NCBI GenBank assembly: GCA_017549485.1
Contig: JAFYUT010000001.1
Span: 23,715 to 87,714 of the forward strand
Reading direction: 5' to 3'
Length of the DNA: 64,000 nucleotides
Source: Akkermansia sp.
GTDB lineage: Bacteria > Verrucomicrobiota > Verrucomicrobiia > Verrucomicrobiales > Akkermansiaceae
Under the pieces are notes generated by a model, which saw only the letters and a list, made by a program, of their open reading frames with translations, was not told the DNA's origin and did no database searches. The translations under genes and the position numbers were made by a program. Positions 31,305 through 40,842 of this stretch are shown here, in pieces (position 1 is the first letter of the stretch; every line of letters begins with the position of its first letter).

Positions 31305-32669
31305 TTGAAGAATATCGTACAAAGATTAATGCCGGCAATTATTTGGCTGGTGCTGGGTACACTTTTAGCATGGTATCTTGTGCCATCTGAATTAGAGCAG
31401 ATGAAATGGGAAGTACCCGGTATGCCCGAAAGTTATCCCATCGAACAGTTATGCAGACCGATTTTTTTAGGTTTGCTTTGCTATCTGCCGTTTATAGGCG
31501 CTCTCTGCTATGCGTTTATGAGCACAATAGACAGGTACATGTCGCGTAACTTCATCAGTTACTTCATGATGTGTACTCTTATTTTGCTGCTCATCTACAT
31601 TTTGGCAGACTTTACCGACAACATGGAGCGTTTTCGCTCTCGTTTTGATGACCCGGTCATTCAGGCTCTGAAGTTCTATGGCTCTCAGATGCCGATGTTC
31701 ATGTACCAGATTTTACCTTACACATTGATGATGGGCACCATGTGGTGCTTGAGCAAGTTGTCCGGCACATGTGAAATTGTGGGTATGATGCAGTCCGGGC
31801 GCTCGCTACTGAGCTTGTGCAGACCCATTTTCATCTTTGGTGTCATTATCTCCGTTGCCTACGGCATATTCGGTTTTCACTGGGCGCCCAACGGTATGCT
31901 GTACAGACAAATACAGTTAAAGCAGCAGAGAAATGCAGATGGCAGCGCGGCTGCTGTTGTATACCGCAGCGAATCCAGCGCCCGTCACTGGATTGTAAAT
32001 CATCCCTCAACTATTGATAATCCCGGGGCTCCCATGAAAGATGTCGAAATCAAACAGTTCGACAAAACGAATAAGGGAAAACCCGTGGTGCAGTATTTTG
32101 CTGATGAAGCTATTTGGAACAAGGCTGATGCAACGTGGACTCTGTACAATGTCTACATTCACGAAAATGCAGAACCCAATGTGAGACCCTCTGATGGTGT
32201 GCATCATGAGAAATTGGTGTGCGATTTCGATGAGAAACCTTACCAAATTATCAGCCCGGGCCCGGGAGGAAGAATCGATGCGATGGGTACGTCTGCCTTA
32301 TATGATTACATCAAGTCCGGAGCAGGGTCCAGAGAAGATCGCTACAAACGCCGCACGGAGTGGCATGTAAGAATAGCAAGAATCTTTACTTGCATGGTGC
32401 TTGTATTGCTTGCAATTCCCAGTTCTGTAACATTCCAGCGCCGTGGTACTATGAAGGGTATTGGTATTGCCATTATTCTTGCAGCGCTCATGCTGTTCTT
32501 ATACCGCGTATTCCCGGCCATGGGTGAAGCCGGCGTTATCCAAGCTTGGATAAGTGCATGGATTCCCAATGTCATTTACACGGTTATAGCTATTTATATC
32601 TTCCGTAAAAACTTGGCTCACAGATCATTCCGTGAATGGATGCAAGCCAGAATGAAAGGTGAACTCTGA
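31305..32669 (+). CDS. LptF/LptG-type permease (YjgP/YjgQ family)
   Basis: 454 residues if the TTG at 31305 is used; AGGAG lies 14-18 nt upstream, and ATG 31329 is the alternative. LptF/G with LptB move lipopolysaccharide from the inner membrane toward the LptC/A bridge. The family core begins near residue 75 (IDRYMSRNFISYFMMCTLILL); GTMWCLSKLSGTCEIVGMMQ and three C-terminal helices are present around a periplasmic beta-rich domain (about 215-345). Two extra hydrophobic helices precede the core (about 9-28 and 48-70), giving eight instead of six. A partner LptF/G and LptB are not seen here. Confidence 0.9.
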   Translation: MKNIVQRLMPAIIWLVLGTLLAWYLVPSELEQMKWEVPGMPESYPIEQLCRPIFLGLLCYLPFIGALCYAFMSTIDRYMSRNFISYFMMCTLILLLIYILADFTDNMERFRSRFDDPVIQALKFYGSQMPMFMYQILPYTLMMGTMWCLSKLSGTCEIVGMMQSGRSLLSLCRPIFIFGVIISVAYGIFGFHWAPNGMLYRQIQLKQQRNADGSAAAVVYRSESSARHWIVNHPSTIDNPGAPMKDVEIKQFDKTNKGKPVVQYFADEAIWNKADATWTLYNVYIHENAEPNVRPSDGVHHEKLVCDFDEKPYQIISPGPGGRIDAMGTSALYDYIKSGAGSREDRYKRRTEWHVRIARIFTCMVLVLLAIPSSVTFQRRGTMKGIGIAIILAALMLFLYRVFPAMGEAGVIQAWISAWIPNVIYTVIAIYIFRKNLAHRSFREWMQARMKGEL

Positions 32670-33316
32670 TGCCGGTTAAAGGAATCATTTTCGACTTCGA
32701 CGGCGTACTCGTTGATACTGAATGGGCTATATACCAATCATGGGTACATTTGTTCCGCAGAGAGGGACAAACGATTGATATTGAAACGTATTCTCCATGT
32801 TTAGGAGCCGGTTATTCTCACTGGAATCCTGCGGATTATCTGGAATCTCTCACCGGCAAAAAATATGATTGGGAGGTAGAAACTCCGGCCAGACAAGCCA
32901 TGCTGGAAGCCGATTTGGAACGCATGGGGTTAATGCCGGGTGCTGCGGAGCTGCTTCAATGGTGTAAAGAACACGATATCCCCATGGCCGTTGCGTCGTC
33001 ATCCTCCAGACGATGGGTTGCCGGATGGTTGGAAAAACTTGGCATCATGCATTACTTCAAAGGCGTATTTACGCGTACGGATGGATTCCCGGTAAAACCC
33101 AATCCGGCTTTGTTTCTGGCTGCGCGAGAATGCCTTGACGTACCGCCTGAGCATTGTATCATTATTGAAGATTCGGAGAACGGCACCATTTCCGCAGCAC
33201 GCGCCGGAATTCCATGTGTAGCCATTCCTAACCGTATGACTAAGGCATCCGATTTCTCAGCCGCTACTGAACAAATGAGTGATTTACACCAACTCCTTAA
33301 ATCTATTTCTGCCTGA
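32669..33316 (+). CDS. HAD-superfamily hydrolase, beta-phosphoglucomutase/phosphatase type
   Basis: 215 residues; its ATG overlaps the stop of the permease gene (TGATG). Catalytic motif DFDGVLVDTEW (nucleophile and acid Asp), a helical cap, AVASSSSRRWV (motif II), KPNPALFLAA (motif III Lys) and IIEDSENGTISAARAGIPC (motif IV). The set is typical of small sugar-phosphate phosphatases and phosphoglucomutases (GmhB-like, YniC/PgmB-like). The substrate cannot be told from the sequence; position after an LPS transport gene allows a link to envelope sugar metabolism, but this is weak. Confidence 0.9.
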   Translation: MPVKGIIFDFDGVLVDTEWAIYQSWVHLFRREGQTIDIETYSPCLGAGYSHWNPADYLESLTGKKYDWEVETPARQAMLEADLERMGLMPGAAELLQWCKEHDIPMAVASSSSRRWVAGWLEKLGIMHYFKGVFTRTDGFPVKPNPALFLAARECLDVPPEHCIIIEDSENGTISAARAGIPCVAIPNRMTKASDFSAATEQMSDLHQLLKSISA

Positions 33317-33486
33317 GATTTCGTTTTGCCGTAGAGATGTACACACAGAATCTGAATTTTCAATTCTCACGCAAATTTAAAGAGAAAAGCAGAAATAGTA
33401 ATCCAAGTTGCGACTTCGCATAATATATGTAATGCAAAATTATAAATAGCATTTCCGCATATATGAGTCAACACGGTACTTTCCGC

Positions 33487-33514
33487 TTGAAACGCAGGAG
33501 AAAGATGATAGAAT
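33487..33514 (+). promoter_or_regulatory. Promoter of the Gld-type ABC operon, start-proximal
   Basis: TTGAAA, 16 nt, TAGAAT; the -10 ends 11 nt before ATG 33526. The rest of the 33317-33525 gap is AT-rich and shows no other feature. Confidence 0.65.
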
Positions 33515-33525
33515 AGACAACGCGT

Positions 33526-34467
33526 ATGAGCATGGTAGTAGCAGAACATTTACACAAAACGTTCGGTCGTTTCACAGCGGTAAAGGATGCGAGTTTTACG
33601 ATTGAGAAAGGAGAAATCGTAGGTTTTCTCGGGCCGAACGGCGCGGGAAAAACAACAACAATGAAAATGTTGACGGGATATCTGCCGCCGACAGCCGGCA
33701 CCGCAAGAATTGCGGGATACGATATACTGGATCAACCGGTAGAATCCCGCCGTCATTTAGGCTACATGCCTGAGAATGTACCGTTGTATGATGAAATGCG
33801 CGTTACGGATTACCTTATTTACCGTGCTCGATTAAAGGGGTTAAGGGGTAGCGATATACGCAAACAGGTAGGATACGTTATTGACACATGTGGCCTCGAC
33901 CCGAAACGCAAAAACCTAATCAGTACGCTTTCCAAAGGGTATCGCCAGCGTGTAGGGTTGGCAGACGCCCTGCTCTCCAAACCTGATTTGCTGATACTGG
34001 ATGAACCGACCAACGGTTTAGACCCCAATCAAATACGACAAATTCGCGAACTTATACGTTCATTATCAGAAAATCACACTGTTATTCTTTCCACTCACAT
34101 CCTCAGTGAGGTAGAAATGATTTGCAATAAAGTCATTATCATAGACCAAGGCGAAATTAAAGCCGCGGATACGCCGTTGAATCTCACCAAAGGACTTCGC
34201 GCGGCCGGTCGTGTATCCATTGAATTTAAAGGAGATTTGGATACAATTGTACGAGAACTTGAAGCATTTGAACCCGTCAAAAAGGTTATAGTGGAGGACA
34301 CCCTGCCGGGAGATTGGCACCGCTTACTTGTGCGCGCTGAGCCCGGCACCGATACACGAGAAAAAGCTGCCGCCATTATAGCAGCACACGGGTATGCAAC
34401 CCGCCATATTTACCGACATATCCCCAGCTTGGAAGATGTGTTTGTTGAAATGACCCGCCGCGACTGA
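33526..34467 (+). CDS. ABC transporter ATPase, GldA-like
   Basis: 313 residues. Walker A GPNGAGKTTTMKMLTG, signature LSKGYRQRVGLADALL, Walker B LLILDEPTNGLDPNQ and switch His (VILSTHILSEVEM) are intact. The C-terminal 80 residues form the extra domain common to GldA/CcmA-type exporters. In Bacteroidota GldA works with GldF and GldG; the next genes here match that set. Organisms with these genes are often non-gliding, so the substrate is open. First of four genes (33526-39341). Confidence 0.93.
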   Translation: MSMVVAEHLHKTFGRFTAVKDASFTIEKGEIVGFLGPNGAGKTTTMKMLTGYLPPTAGTARIAGYDILDQPVESRRHLGYMPENVPLYDEMRVTDYLIYRARLKGLRGSDIRKQVGYVIDTCGLDPKRKNLISTLSKGYRQRVGLADALLSKPDLLILDEPTNGLDPNQIRQIRELIRSLSENHTVILSTHILSEVEMICNKVIIIDQGEIKAADTPLNLTKGLRAAGRVSIEFKGDLDTIVRELEAFEPVKKVIVEDTLPGDWHRLLVRAEPGTDTREKAAAIIAAHGYATRHIYRHIPSLEDVFVEMTRRD

Positions 34468-34493
34468 TAACGCTCTATACTCTTATAATACAC

Positions 34494-35366
34494 ATGGAAA
34501 CTGAAATGAAAGACTCTACTGCATCTTGCCCCCCTGCTCCGGCTACAAAAAAAACGGGGGCTTTCATGCGTAATCTGCAAAGCTACTTCTCAACACTTTG
34601 GGTGATTTACACCAAAGAACTCAAAGGATATCTTTGTGTACCATTCGGCTGGGTAATTCTTACCTGCACAATGGGTATTCAGGGATTAATGCTGCAAGCT
34701 GTGCTGGAGACAATGACACAAGCCACGGGTAATGGAGTCATGTACTACATGACCGATAGTCTCTTCTTCCTGCTGCTCTTCATATTCATATTCCCGCTCA
34801 TTACCATGAGAACATTCGCAGAGGAAGAGCGACTCGGCACATTGGAAGGTCTTTTGACAGCCCCTGTTACAACAAGCCAAATTCTCATGGGCAAATATCT
34901 GGCTGCATATACCTTCTATATCATACTCTGGCTACCCATGCTGCTTTATCCTTGGATGAGCGAAATCGGCAACTTTTATACACTCATCCGCTACGCTGAG
35001 CAAAGTGAAACGACTATAACCTACATGTTGGCCGATTGGGTTGGTGTCTATTGCATTTTGGCATTAACGGGTGCATTCTTTATTGCCTTGGGGATTCTCT
35101 GCTCATCTGTTACAAGAAGCCAGATTATTTCCGCCATTTTCTGCACATGTCTCATGATTATGTATTACTTTATGGGACGTGTAACAGATTTGTGGGGAGA
35201 GTTCCCCGCAGCGCCGATTTTCCATTATATTTCCTGCTCTGAGCAATTCCGCTCATTTACAAGCGGCGTAATGGATACACGCCCGGTAGTACTCTATCTT
35301 TCAATGACTGTCTGCATTCTCGCCTTAACTAAGCGCTTGGTTGACTACCGCCGCTGGACCCGCTGA
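34494..35366 (+). CDS. ABC-2 type permease, GldF-like
   Basis: 290 residues. After about 40 polar residues come six hydrophobic helices; FGWVILTCTMGIQGLM begins the first and the segment FPLITMRTFAEEERLGTLEG LL with APVTTSQILMGKYL is the hallmark of ABC-2 permeases. It forms the membrane channel for the preceding ATPase. The gap after the ATPase gene is 26 nt and contains a TATAAT just before the start (34484-34489), without a convincing -35. Confidence 0.9.
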   Translation: METEMKDSTASCPPAPATKKTGAFMRNLQSYFSTLWVIYTKELKGYLCVPFGWVILTCTMGIQGLMLQAVLETMTQATGNGVMYYMTDSLFFLLLFIFIFPLITMRTFAEEERLGTLEGLLTAPVTTSQILMGKYLAAYTFYIILWLPMLLYPWMSEIGNFYTLIRYAEQSETTITYMLADWVGVYCILALTGAFFIALGILCSSVTRSQIISAIFCTCLMIMYYFMGRVTDLWGEFPAAPIFHYISCSEQFRSFTSGVMDTRPVVLYLSMTVCILALTKRLVDYRRWTR

Positions 35367-35396
35367 TTCACCACAACTATTTACCTTTCAAAATTT

Positions 35397-37004
35397 ATGA
35401 GCAAAAAAGAATATACCGGACACCCCGATGCGCGCCGCCCGAAAGGCTCACCGTTGGCATGGTTGAATCTGGTGTTATTAATAATCATTGTTATCTGCTG
35501 CAACTATATCGGTTGCCGCGAATATGGCCGCGTAGACCTGTCGGAGTATGAAAGTTACTCCATTTCCGAGAGAACTAAAAATGTTCTCACGAGCGATGCC
35601 ATTCAAAAACGAGAAACGCCCATCCGTATCATTTTTGCATTCCCCTCATCTGTACCGGGTTACCACCGCATGTATGTTCTGCTGGAGGAGTACAAGCGTT
35701 ACGCTAACGGTAAGATTGAGGTAGAATGCTTTGACCCGCTGCGCCAACCCGGCAGAGCTCACGAAATTGAAGATATTTACAAAGTTAAGTTCAATCAAGA
35801 ACTTTGTATTGTGGACGCGCGTGAAAATAAAGAGGCGCCCATCGACCATTATGATGCAGACCCGGAAAAAGCAAATCAGTACAGCCGCATTCCGGGCTCA
35901 GCATTCCTTAAATATGAAACCCAGCCCGATGGCAAGAGAAACGTAGTGGCCCTCATGATGGACGAGGTTCTTTGCACGGAAATCATCAAGGCTATAGAAG
36001 GACGACAACGCAAAATGTACGTTGTGGCCAATAAAGGCGGTGTTCAACTTGACCAAAACGGACAGCTTCAATATGAAACCATTTCTTTGATTCGTACCAT
36101 CACCGGTTCCCTCAATATCAAGCTGGAACCCATTGTTTTGAGTGAAACAGACGAGCAGGAAATGCCGGATGATGCAGAAGGGCTTATCATTATAGCGCCG
36201 CAATTTGATTTTGAGCCGTGCCAAGTAGCTACGCTGCGCAAGTTCTGGGATAGAAATGAGCGTAAATCCATCTTCATAGCACTTGACCCCTCCCTGCCCT
36301 ATTTTGATACTAAAACTTTGAAAAACGAAGAAGGAACACAAGCTAAAGCTGTAAGAGGCCCACGTTTGAGTAACTTGTACCAGTTCCTCCGCGAAAACGG
36401 TATCCAACCTAACGGAGATGATCGTATTTTGCTCAAAGACAGCCAGAGATTAGTAAACAACATCTCTGTATTCTTCCCCAAGAGCTTGGATTGTGCTACG
36501 AATTTCTGGAACAACACCACGCAACTTGAGGGGCGTTGCCGCTCCTTCTCCTTAAACAATGCTGATGAAAGCATTGCCTCAGCTAAGCGTTTGAATCAAT
36601 ACCCTCTCATCATGACCTCTATGGACTATTATGGTGAGACTAACCCCAGCCGAGGTGCAAGAATTGACGGAGACGACATTGATGGGCCCCTGTGCGTAGC
36701 AGCAGCCACTACTCGTGGTAGTGCCGATGACCCCAACAGACTTAATACCTTGGTAGCGGTCGGCAACCTTGACATGTTGTCAGAAGAAGGTGCACGTAAA
36801 GAGGTGCGCGATTACTTGCGCTCTATCTGGGCATGGATGACGGAACGCCCTGAATATGCAGGCAAAAGCTCCAATTATGACCTAACGGTTAAGATTGACT
36901 TGAACAGACATTCCCGCAGCGCGGTTGAACACCTCACTCTTATCATCATGCCGCTTATGTCTCTGCTGATTGCCATTTTCATTTGGAACACGAGACGCCA
37001 TTAA
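35397..37004 (+). CDS. GldG-like ABC auxiliary protein
   Basis: 535 residues. One hydrophobic helix near the N-terminus (about 21-43, LVLLIIIVICCNYIGC) and one at the C-terminus (LIIMPLMSLLIAIFIWN) enclose a large extracytoplasmic domain of the ABC_transp_aux type, with PIRIIFAFPSSVPGYHRM and, later, KSIFIALDPSLP, which recall a GATase-like fold. In the Gld system GldG pairs with GldF. Lies 30 nt after the permease gene and 15 nt before the DUF4340 gene. Confidence 0.9.
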   Translation: MSKKEYTGHPDARRPKGSPLAWLNLVLLIIIVICCNYIGCREYGRVDLSEYESYSISERTKNVLTSDAIQKRETPIRIIFAFPSSVPGYHRMYVLLEEYKRYANGKIEVECFDPLRQPGRAHEIEDIYKVKFNQELCIVDARENKEAPIDHYDADPEKANQYSRIPGSAFLKYETQPDGKRNVVALMMDEVLCTEIIKAIEGRQRKMYVVANKGGVQLDQNGQLQYETISLIRTITGSLNIKLEPIVLSETDEQEMPDDAEGLIIIAPQFDFEPCQVATLRKFWDRNERKSIFIALDPSLPYFDTKTLKNEEGTQAKAVRGPRLSNLYQFLRENGIQPNGDDRILLKDSQRLVNNISVFFPKSLDCATNFWNNTTQLEGRCRSFSLNNADESIASAKRLNQYPLIMTSMDYYGETNPSRGARIDGDDIDGPLCVAAATTRGSADDPNRLNTLVAVGNLDMLSEEGARKEVRDYLRSIWAWMTERPEYAGKSSNYDLTVKIDLNRHSRSAVEHLTLIIMPLMSLLIAIFIWNTRRH

Positions 37005-37019
37005 TAAAAGAATCGCTCC

Positions 37020-39341
37020 ATGAAACTTTTCACGACCATATTACTGGCAATAGTAACAGCATTGCTGATTACCGCATCTGTCTTTCTGACAATTGACGGT
37101 AATCTTGCAAAACTCACCGGTTGGTATCGTGTAACTCCCGGCATGCCGCTTTTCACCAATGAACACACTCAGCATTTTGATAAGGTTTGCTGGATGAGAT
37201 TGACGGATTTGCACGAAAAAATTGAGTGCGAAAAAGATGCTAACGGTGATTGGTGGATAATCACCCCCTTTAAGGATAAGCTTAATCCCGTGGTTGCAGA
37301 ATATATCTTGGCATTTGCCGAAAGTGCAACCATTATCGATACACTCAGCTTAGACGAGACAGCCCGTCGCAACATGAGAGACTTCGGGTTTGCCTCAGAC
37401 TTTTGCGCCGTTACGCTCAAAATGCCTTCCGGCGATAACTTGACAACGGCTGCGCGCTTCAAACTGGGCAAAGAAGCCCCATGGCTGGCTTCCGTCGGTG
37501 ACGGCAAACATGTAGTACCTACTACCTATTTGCAAACAAACTTTTATGGAGATGATGAGCGAGTACACGTTGTGAGTGGCAACATTACCCCACTCTTTGC
37601 AAACGGACTGCGTAATCTCCGAGACCCGAAGCCTTTGCGCTTTGACCCGAATCAAGTTATAGAAATTCAGCTTCAGACAGAAGATAACAGCACACTTGTA
37701 CTGCACAGAAATAACTGCGATTCTCCATGGTATCTTAAAACAGAACACAACAACACACTTGCAGACCAAGAAGTAGCAGCTAAGCTATTGGGTATGCTTT
37801 GCAGCCTAGAAGCGGTGCGAGTTCAAAACGCAACCGATGTAAAGTTGAAATCCACTCCGGCTCATTCTATAACTATTCGTTGTAAAAATGATAAAACCGG
37901 TGCCGAAAGCACACAAAGCATACACTTATATTCACCGTTTGCAGCACAATCAGAGTTCTCGACCATTGGGGCTATGTGCTACGCAACCGTAAATAACCGA
38001 GATGTGGTATTTACCCTACAGGCAGAGCCGAAAATGCGCCGCAAAGGTGGGTTCTCATCTATTGTAAACGGTGTTTTCAGCATGCCCGTATTACCGGCAG
38101 ATGATATTGCCAAATACCGCGGACTCAATGAAATCTATACTGGAGATTTACCTCTTGCGCAAGATGACTTACGCTCCAAACGTTTAACATCTTTCGATGA
38201 GCGAGATGTTGAATGTGTTCTCATACGCTCACGCAACAGCCGTTACCCCCTCCGCCTGACTCTCATCCCCGGCATTAAAGAAAGTAATACACAAGATGCG
38301 TGGACTGTAGAAGCACAGGGGCGCCGCCCGATTGAAGCAGAAACCGAAATTGTTCGTAATTTCCTGCGTAGTTTCCGCACAATTCCTGTTGAAGCTATTG
38401 TGGAAGATTTACCCACTGCTACGGATGAACAAAGCCAAGCTAAACGCAGTGAGCTCATTCGCAAATACGGTTTGTATACGCCGGATTACCGTATCTTCAT
38501 TACTCCTCGCTCATGTGCATTCCGCACCTCGATTTTCGGTACGGATTTACCCTTAATCAAAGATCGTGCGGTAAAAATATACTCGATTGCCCTTCAGCAA
38601 GATGGCGAAACCGGTGCTTTTGTACGCTACGCCATGGAGGAAAACGGAGACGCTATCTACAAGCTCAGTCATAAACATACGCGTAATTTAGCCTTACAAC
38701 AGAATGCTTGGAAGGCCAGAAACTTGCTCAGTTTCCACATATCTGAGCTGAAGCGCTTTACTCTCGGTTACCACCAAGCGCCGTTGGTTCTCGATTATGA
38801 ATCAATAGCCGAGTCTTGGAGCGGCACACTGGGAGGCGTTGACATTACTGCAAACATTAACCCGCACCGTGCACTGAACTGCGTGGACCGAGTGCGTAAA
38901 ATTAAGGTGAAAGAATGGTTGGATGATTATGACGAGGACGCTGTCAGAAAACTGCAAAATCCTGTTTTCACTCTTACCGTTGAGTTGGAAGTTATCGATC
39001 ACTCCAACGCTGAGGCCATCATAGCAGATGCGCACGAGCTCGGGCATGACAATATGGACGAGAGCGGAAGCTACCGACAAGATGGAGCGGAAGCCGCATT
39101 AGATGATAATTCTGAACTGGCTGACAAATTCCGAGAGCAGGCATTCAATGTAAGACCTGTTAAAAACGTAACATACACTATAGAATTGGCGCCGGCCAAC
39201 AATCATGAAGACACCCCGCTCTTTTACGGGCAAATCAAAGAAACTGGGCAGCTTTTCCTGATGTCGTTTGAAGATGCTCAAAGTTTGGGTTCTTCCCCCT
39301 TAGAGGATAACGTGCAATTGATGCAAACCGAAAAACAATAA
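37020..39341 (+). CDS. DUF4340-type membrane-anchored protein
   Basis: 773 residues. One N-terminal membrane helix (TILLAIVTALLITASVFLTI) and a long beta-rich extracytoplasmic region. Segments with DUF4340 character: WWIITPFKDKLNPVVAEYIL (about 75-97) and later WYLKTEHNNTLADQEVAAKLL (about 240). DUF4340 proteins commonly follow Gld-type ABC genes in PVC and other bacteria, and here the gene is the last of that set. Probably a periplasmic part of the exporter; mechanism unknown. The C-terminal 100 residues are acidic. Confidence 0.85.
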   Translation: MKLFTTILLAIVTALLITASVFLTIDGNLAKLTGWYRVTPGMPLFTNEHTQHFDKVCWMRLTDLHEKIECEKDANGDWWIITPFKDKLNPVVAEYILAFAESATIIDTLSLDETARRNMRDFGFASDFCAVTLKMPSGDNLTTAARFKLGKEAPWLASVGDGKHVVPTTYLQTNFYGDDERVHVVSGNITPLFANGLRNLRDPKPLRFDPNQVIEIQLQTEDNSTLVLHRNNCDSPWYLKTEHNNTLADQEVAAKLLGMLCSLEAVRVQNATDVKLKSTPAHSITIRCKNDKTGAESTQSIHLYSPFAAQSEFSTIGAMCYATVNNRDVVFTLQAEPKMRRKGGFSSIVNGVFSMPVLPADDIAKYRGLNEIYTGDLPLAQDDLRSKRLTSFDERDVECVLIRSRNSRYPLRLTLIPGIKESNTQDAWTVEAQGRRPIEAETEIVRNFLRSFRTIPVEAIVEDLPTATDEQSQAKRSELIRKYGLYTPDYRIFITPRSCAFRTSIFGTDLPLIKDRAVKIYSIALQQDGETGAFVRYAMEENGDAIYKLSHKHTRNLALQQNAWKARNLLSFHISELKRFTLGYHQAPLVLDYESIAESWSGTLGGVDITANINPHRALNCVDRVRKIKVKEWLDDYDEDAVRKLQNPVFTLTVELEVIDHSNAEAIIADAHELGHDNMDESGSYRQDGAEAALDDNSELADKFREQAFNVRPVKNVTYTIELAPANNHEDTPLFYGQIKETGQLFLMSFEDAQSLGSSPLEDNVQLMQTEKQ

Positions 39342-39348
39342 ATTAACA

Positions 39349-40203
39349 ATGATGTGGGTTTGGAAAAAAACGATTTATAAAGCCAACGAAGTAGAATGGC
39401 AAGATAAGCTCAGCCATCTGCCGGGGGCTGTGTTTTCTGAAGGCTTTAATGCCGAGAGAGTCAATATTGATGTATACACAGAAAACGAAGAAGAGGCTTA
39501 CATATTACAGGCCTGCTATGCAGGTAAAACAGAAAAAGTAGATACGGTAGATTGGGTAGCAGCAACGGCTCCCGAAAACACACCGCCGTTGATTATTCGC
39601 GACAGATTAGTTATTTCTGCCAGTTCTGATGCTAAAATCCTAGCGGCCTTGCAGCAGCAGTATCCGGGCAGAATCATTTTAACATTCCCGGCAGAACGAG
39701 CATTCGGCACAGGCAACCACGCCACAACATCCACTTGCCTGCGCATGCTGTGTGATGAAATAAAATCAAGAAAGCAACCTTGGACACTCACCGATATAGG
39801 GTGCGGCACCGGCGTATTGGCTTTAGCCGGCCTGAGACTCGGTGCTGAAAAAGCCATCAGTTTTGATTTTGACCCCATTGCGGTAGAAGTTGCACGTAAA
39901 AACATTGATAGAAACGGAGGTGCCGACAATTTAGAGCTTTTCCAAGCCGATGTTTTTGAATGGGCTCCCTCGAGCGAAGAAAAAGCAGATGTGGTATTGG
40001 CAAACCTTTTTTCTGCTGTACTGGTTAAAGCTTTTGCCCGTTTAAAAGCAGCAATGAAACCGAAAAACAGCATTCTTATTATCTCCGGCATTCTGAATTC
40101 TCAAGCCGAGGAAACACTTGCAGCCGCACGTGCGGAAGGTCTTAAGGTATTAAAAGTTGTATCTCGCGGCAAATGGACAACTGCAAAACTCACCCATGCA
40201 TGA
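39349..40203 (+). CDS. prmA: Ribosomal protein L11 methyltransferase (PrmA-like)
   Basis: 284 residues; either of two adjacent ATGs may start it. Class I SAM-dependent methyltransferase: RAFGTGNHATTSTCLRML (PrmA signature before motif I), LTDIGCGTGVLALAGLRLGA (SAM-binding motif I), SFDFDPIAVEVARKNIDRN and VVLANLFSAVLV (NL-x-x equivalent of the NPP-type motif). The N-terminal domain is shorter than in E. coli. Modifies ribosomal protein L11. It starts 7 nt after the DUF4340 gene and overlaps tsaB (ATGA), so it is read through from the Gld-type genes. Confidence 0.92.
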   Translation: MMWVWKKTIYKANEVEWQDKLSHLPGAVFSEGFNAERVNIDVYTENEEEAYILQACYAGKTEKVDTVDWVAATAPENTPPLIIRDRLVISASSDAKILAALQQQYPGRIILTFPAERAFGTGNHATTSTCLRMLCDEIKSRKQPWTLTDIGCGTGVLALAGLRLGAEKAISFDFDPIAVEVARKNIDRNGGADNLELFQADVFEWAPSSEEKADVVLANLFSAVLVKAFARLKAAMKPKNSILIISGILNSQAEETLAAARAEGLKVLKVVSRGKWTTAKLTHA

Positions 40204-40826
40204 ACATTCTTGCCATTGAAACCTCTACAAAAGATGCATCCCTCTGCTTAATGAAGGGCGAAGAGATGTGTAGCACAGCGGTGTGGCAAGCTGAGCGCAA
40301 CCATGATTCATTTCTTTTCCCGGCTCTTGAAAAAGCATTATCAGACTTGGGGGAAGACACGTTAGATTTGATTCTCATAGGTGCAGGCCCCGGTAGTTAT
40401 GGCGGGGTACGAGTAGCTTTAGCAGCGGCAGTCGGTATTGCAGCGGTTAAAGAATCAAAAGTTGTCAGCATCTGTTCATGGCTCGGCTTAGCACCCTTGA
40501 ACACCGGCATGGTGTCTGATGCAAAACGTGGAGGGTGGACGGTATTAAAAACAACCGGAGAAATCACAGTCATGACTCTTGATGAGCTGAAAGATGCCAT
40601 CCGGCAAGGATTGCCGATTGTGACTATTGAAAGCAAAGAAACACTGGACAAGCATGGATTGGAGGCTGAACAATACGATATTAAGCCAACAGCCGAGGCT
40701 TTGATACATGCCTGGCGGGCCTTACCTGAAGCCAAGCAGGAAGAATTGAAATGCACCCCTGCTGAGCCCATTTATGTGAGACCACCTCATATTACAGAGG
40801 CAAAACGTAAACCGTGGCAAATATAA
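40200..40826 (+). CDS. tsaB: tRNA threonylcarbamoyladenosine biosynthesis protein TsaB
   Basis: 208 residues from ATG 40200, overlapping the prmA stop (ATGA). TsaB is the non-catalytic partner of TsaD in making t6A37 of ANN-decoding tRNAs. Typical N-terminus MNILAIETSTKDASLCLM, then AERNHDSFLFPALEKAL and the conserved GAGPGSYGGVRVALAAAVGI. C-terminal ending IYVRPPHITEAKRKPW matches the family. tsaC, tsaD and tsaE are not in the window. Confidence 0.94.
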   Translation: MNILAIETSTKDASLCLMKGEEMCSTAVWQAERNHDSFLFPALEKALSDLGEDTLDLILIGAGPGSYGGVRVALAAAVGIAAVKESKVVSICSWLGLAPLNTGMVSDAKRGGWTVLKTTGEITVMTLDELKDAIRQGLPIVTIESKETLDKHGLEAEQYDIKPTAEALIHAWRALPEAKQEELKCTPAEPIYVRPPHITEAKRKPWQI

Positions 40827-40842
40827 GTATATTCCCTGAAAC

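Noticed and set aside
33317..33525. AT-rich 209-nt gap before the Gld-type operon examined for a tRNA or small RNA
   Set aside because: No cloverleaf, no terminator and no ribosome-linked frame seen; only the promoter is supported.
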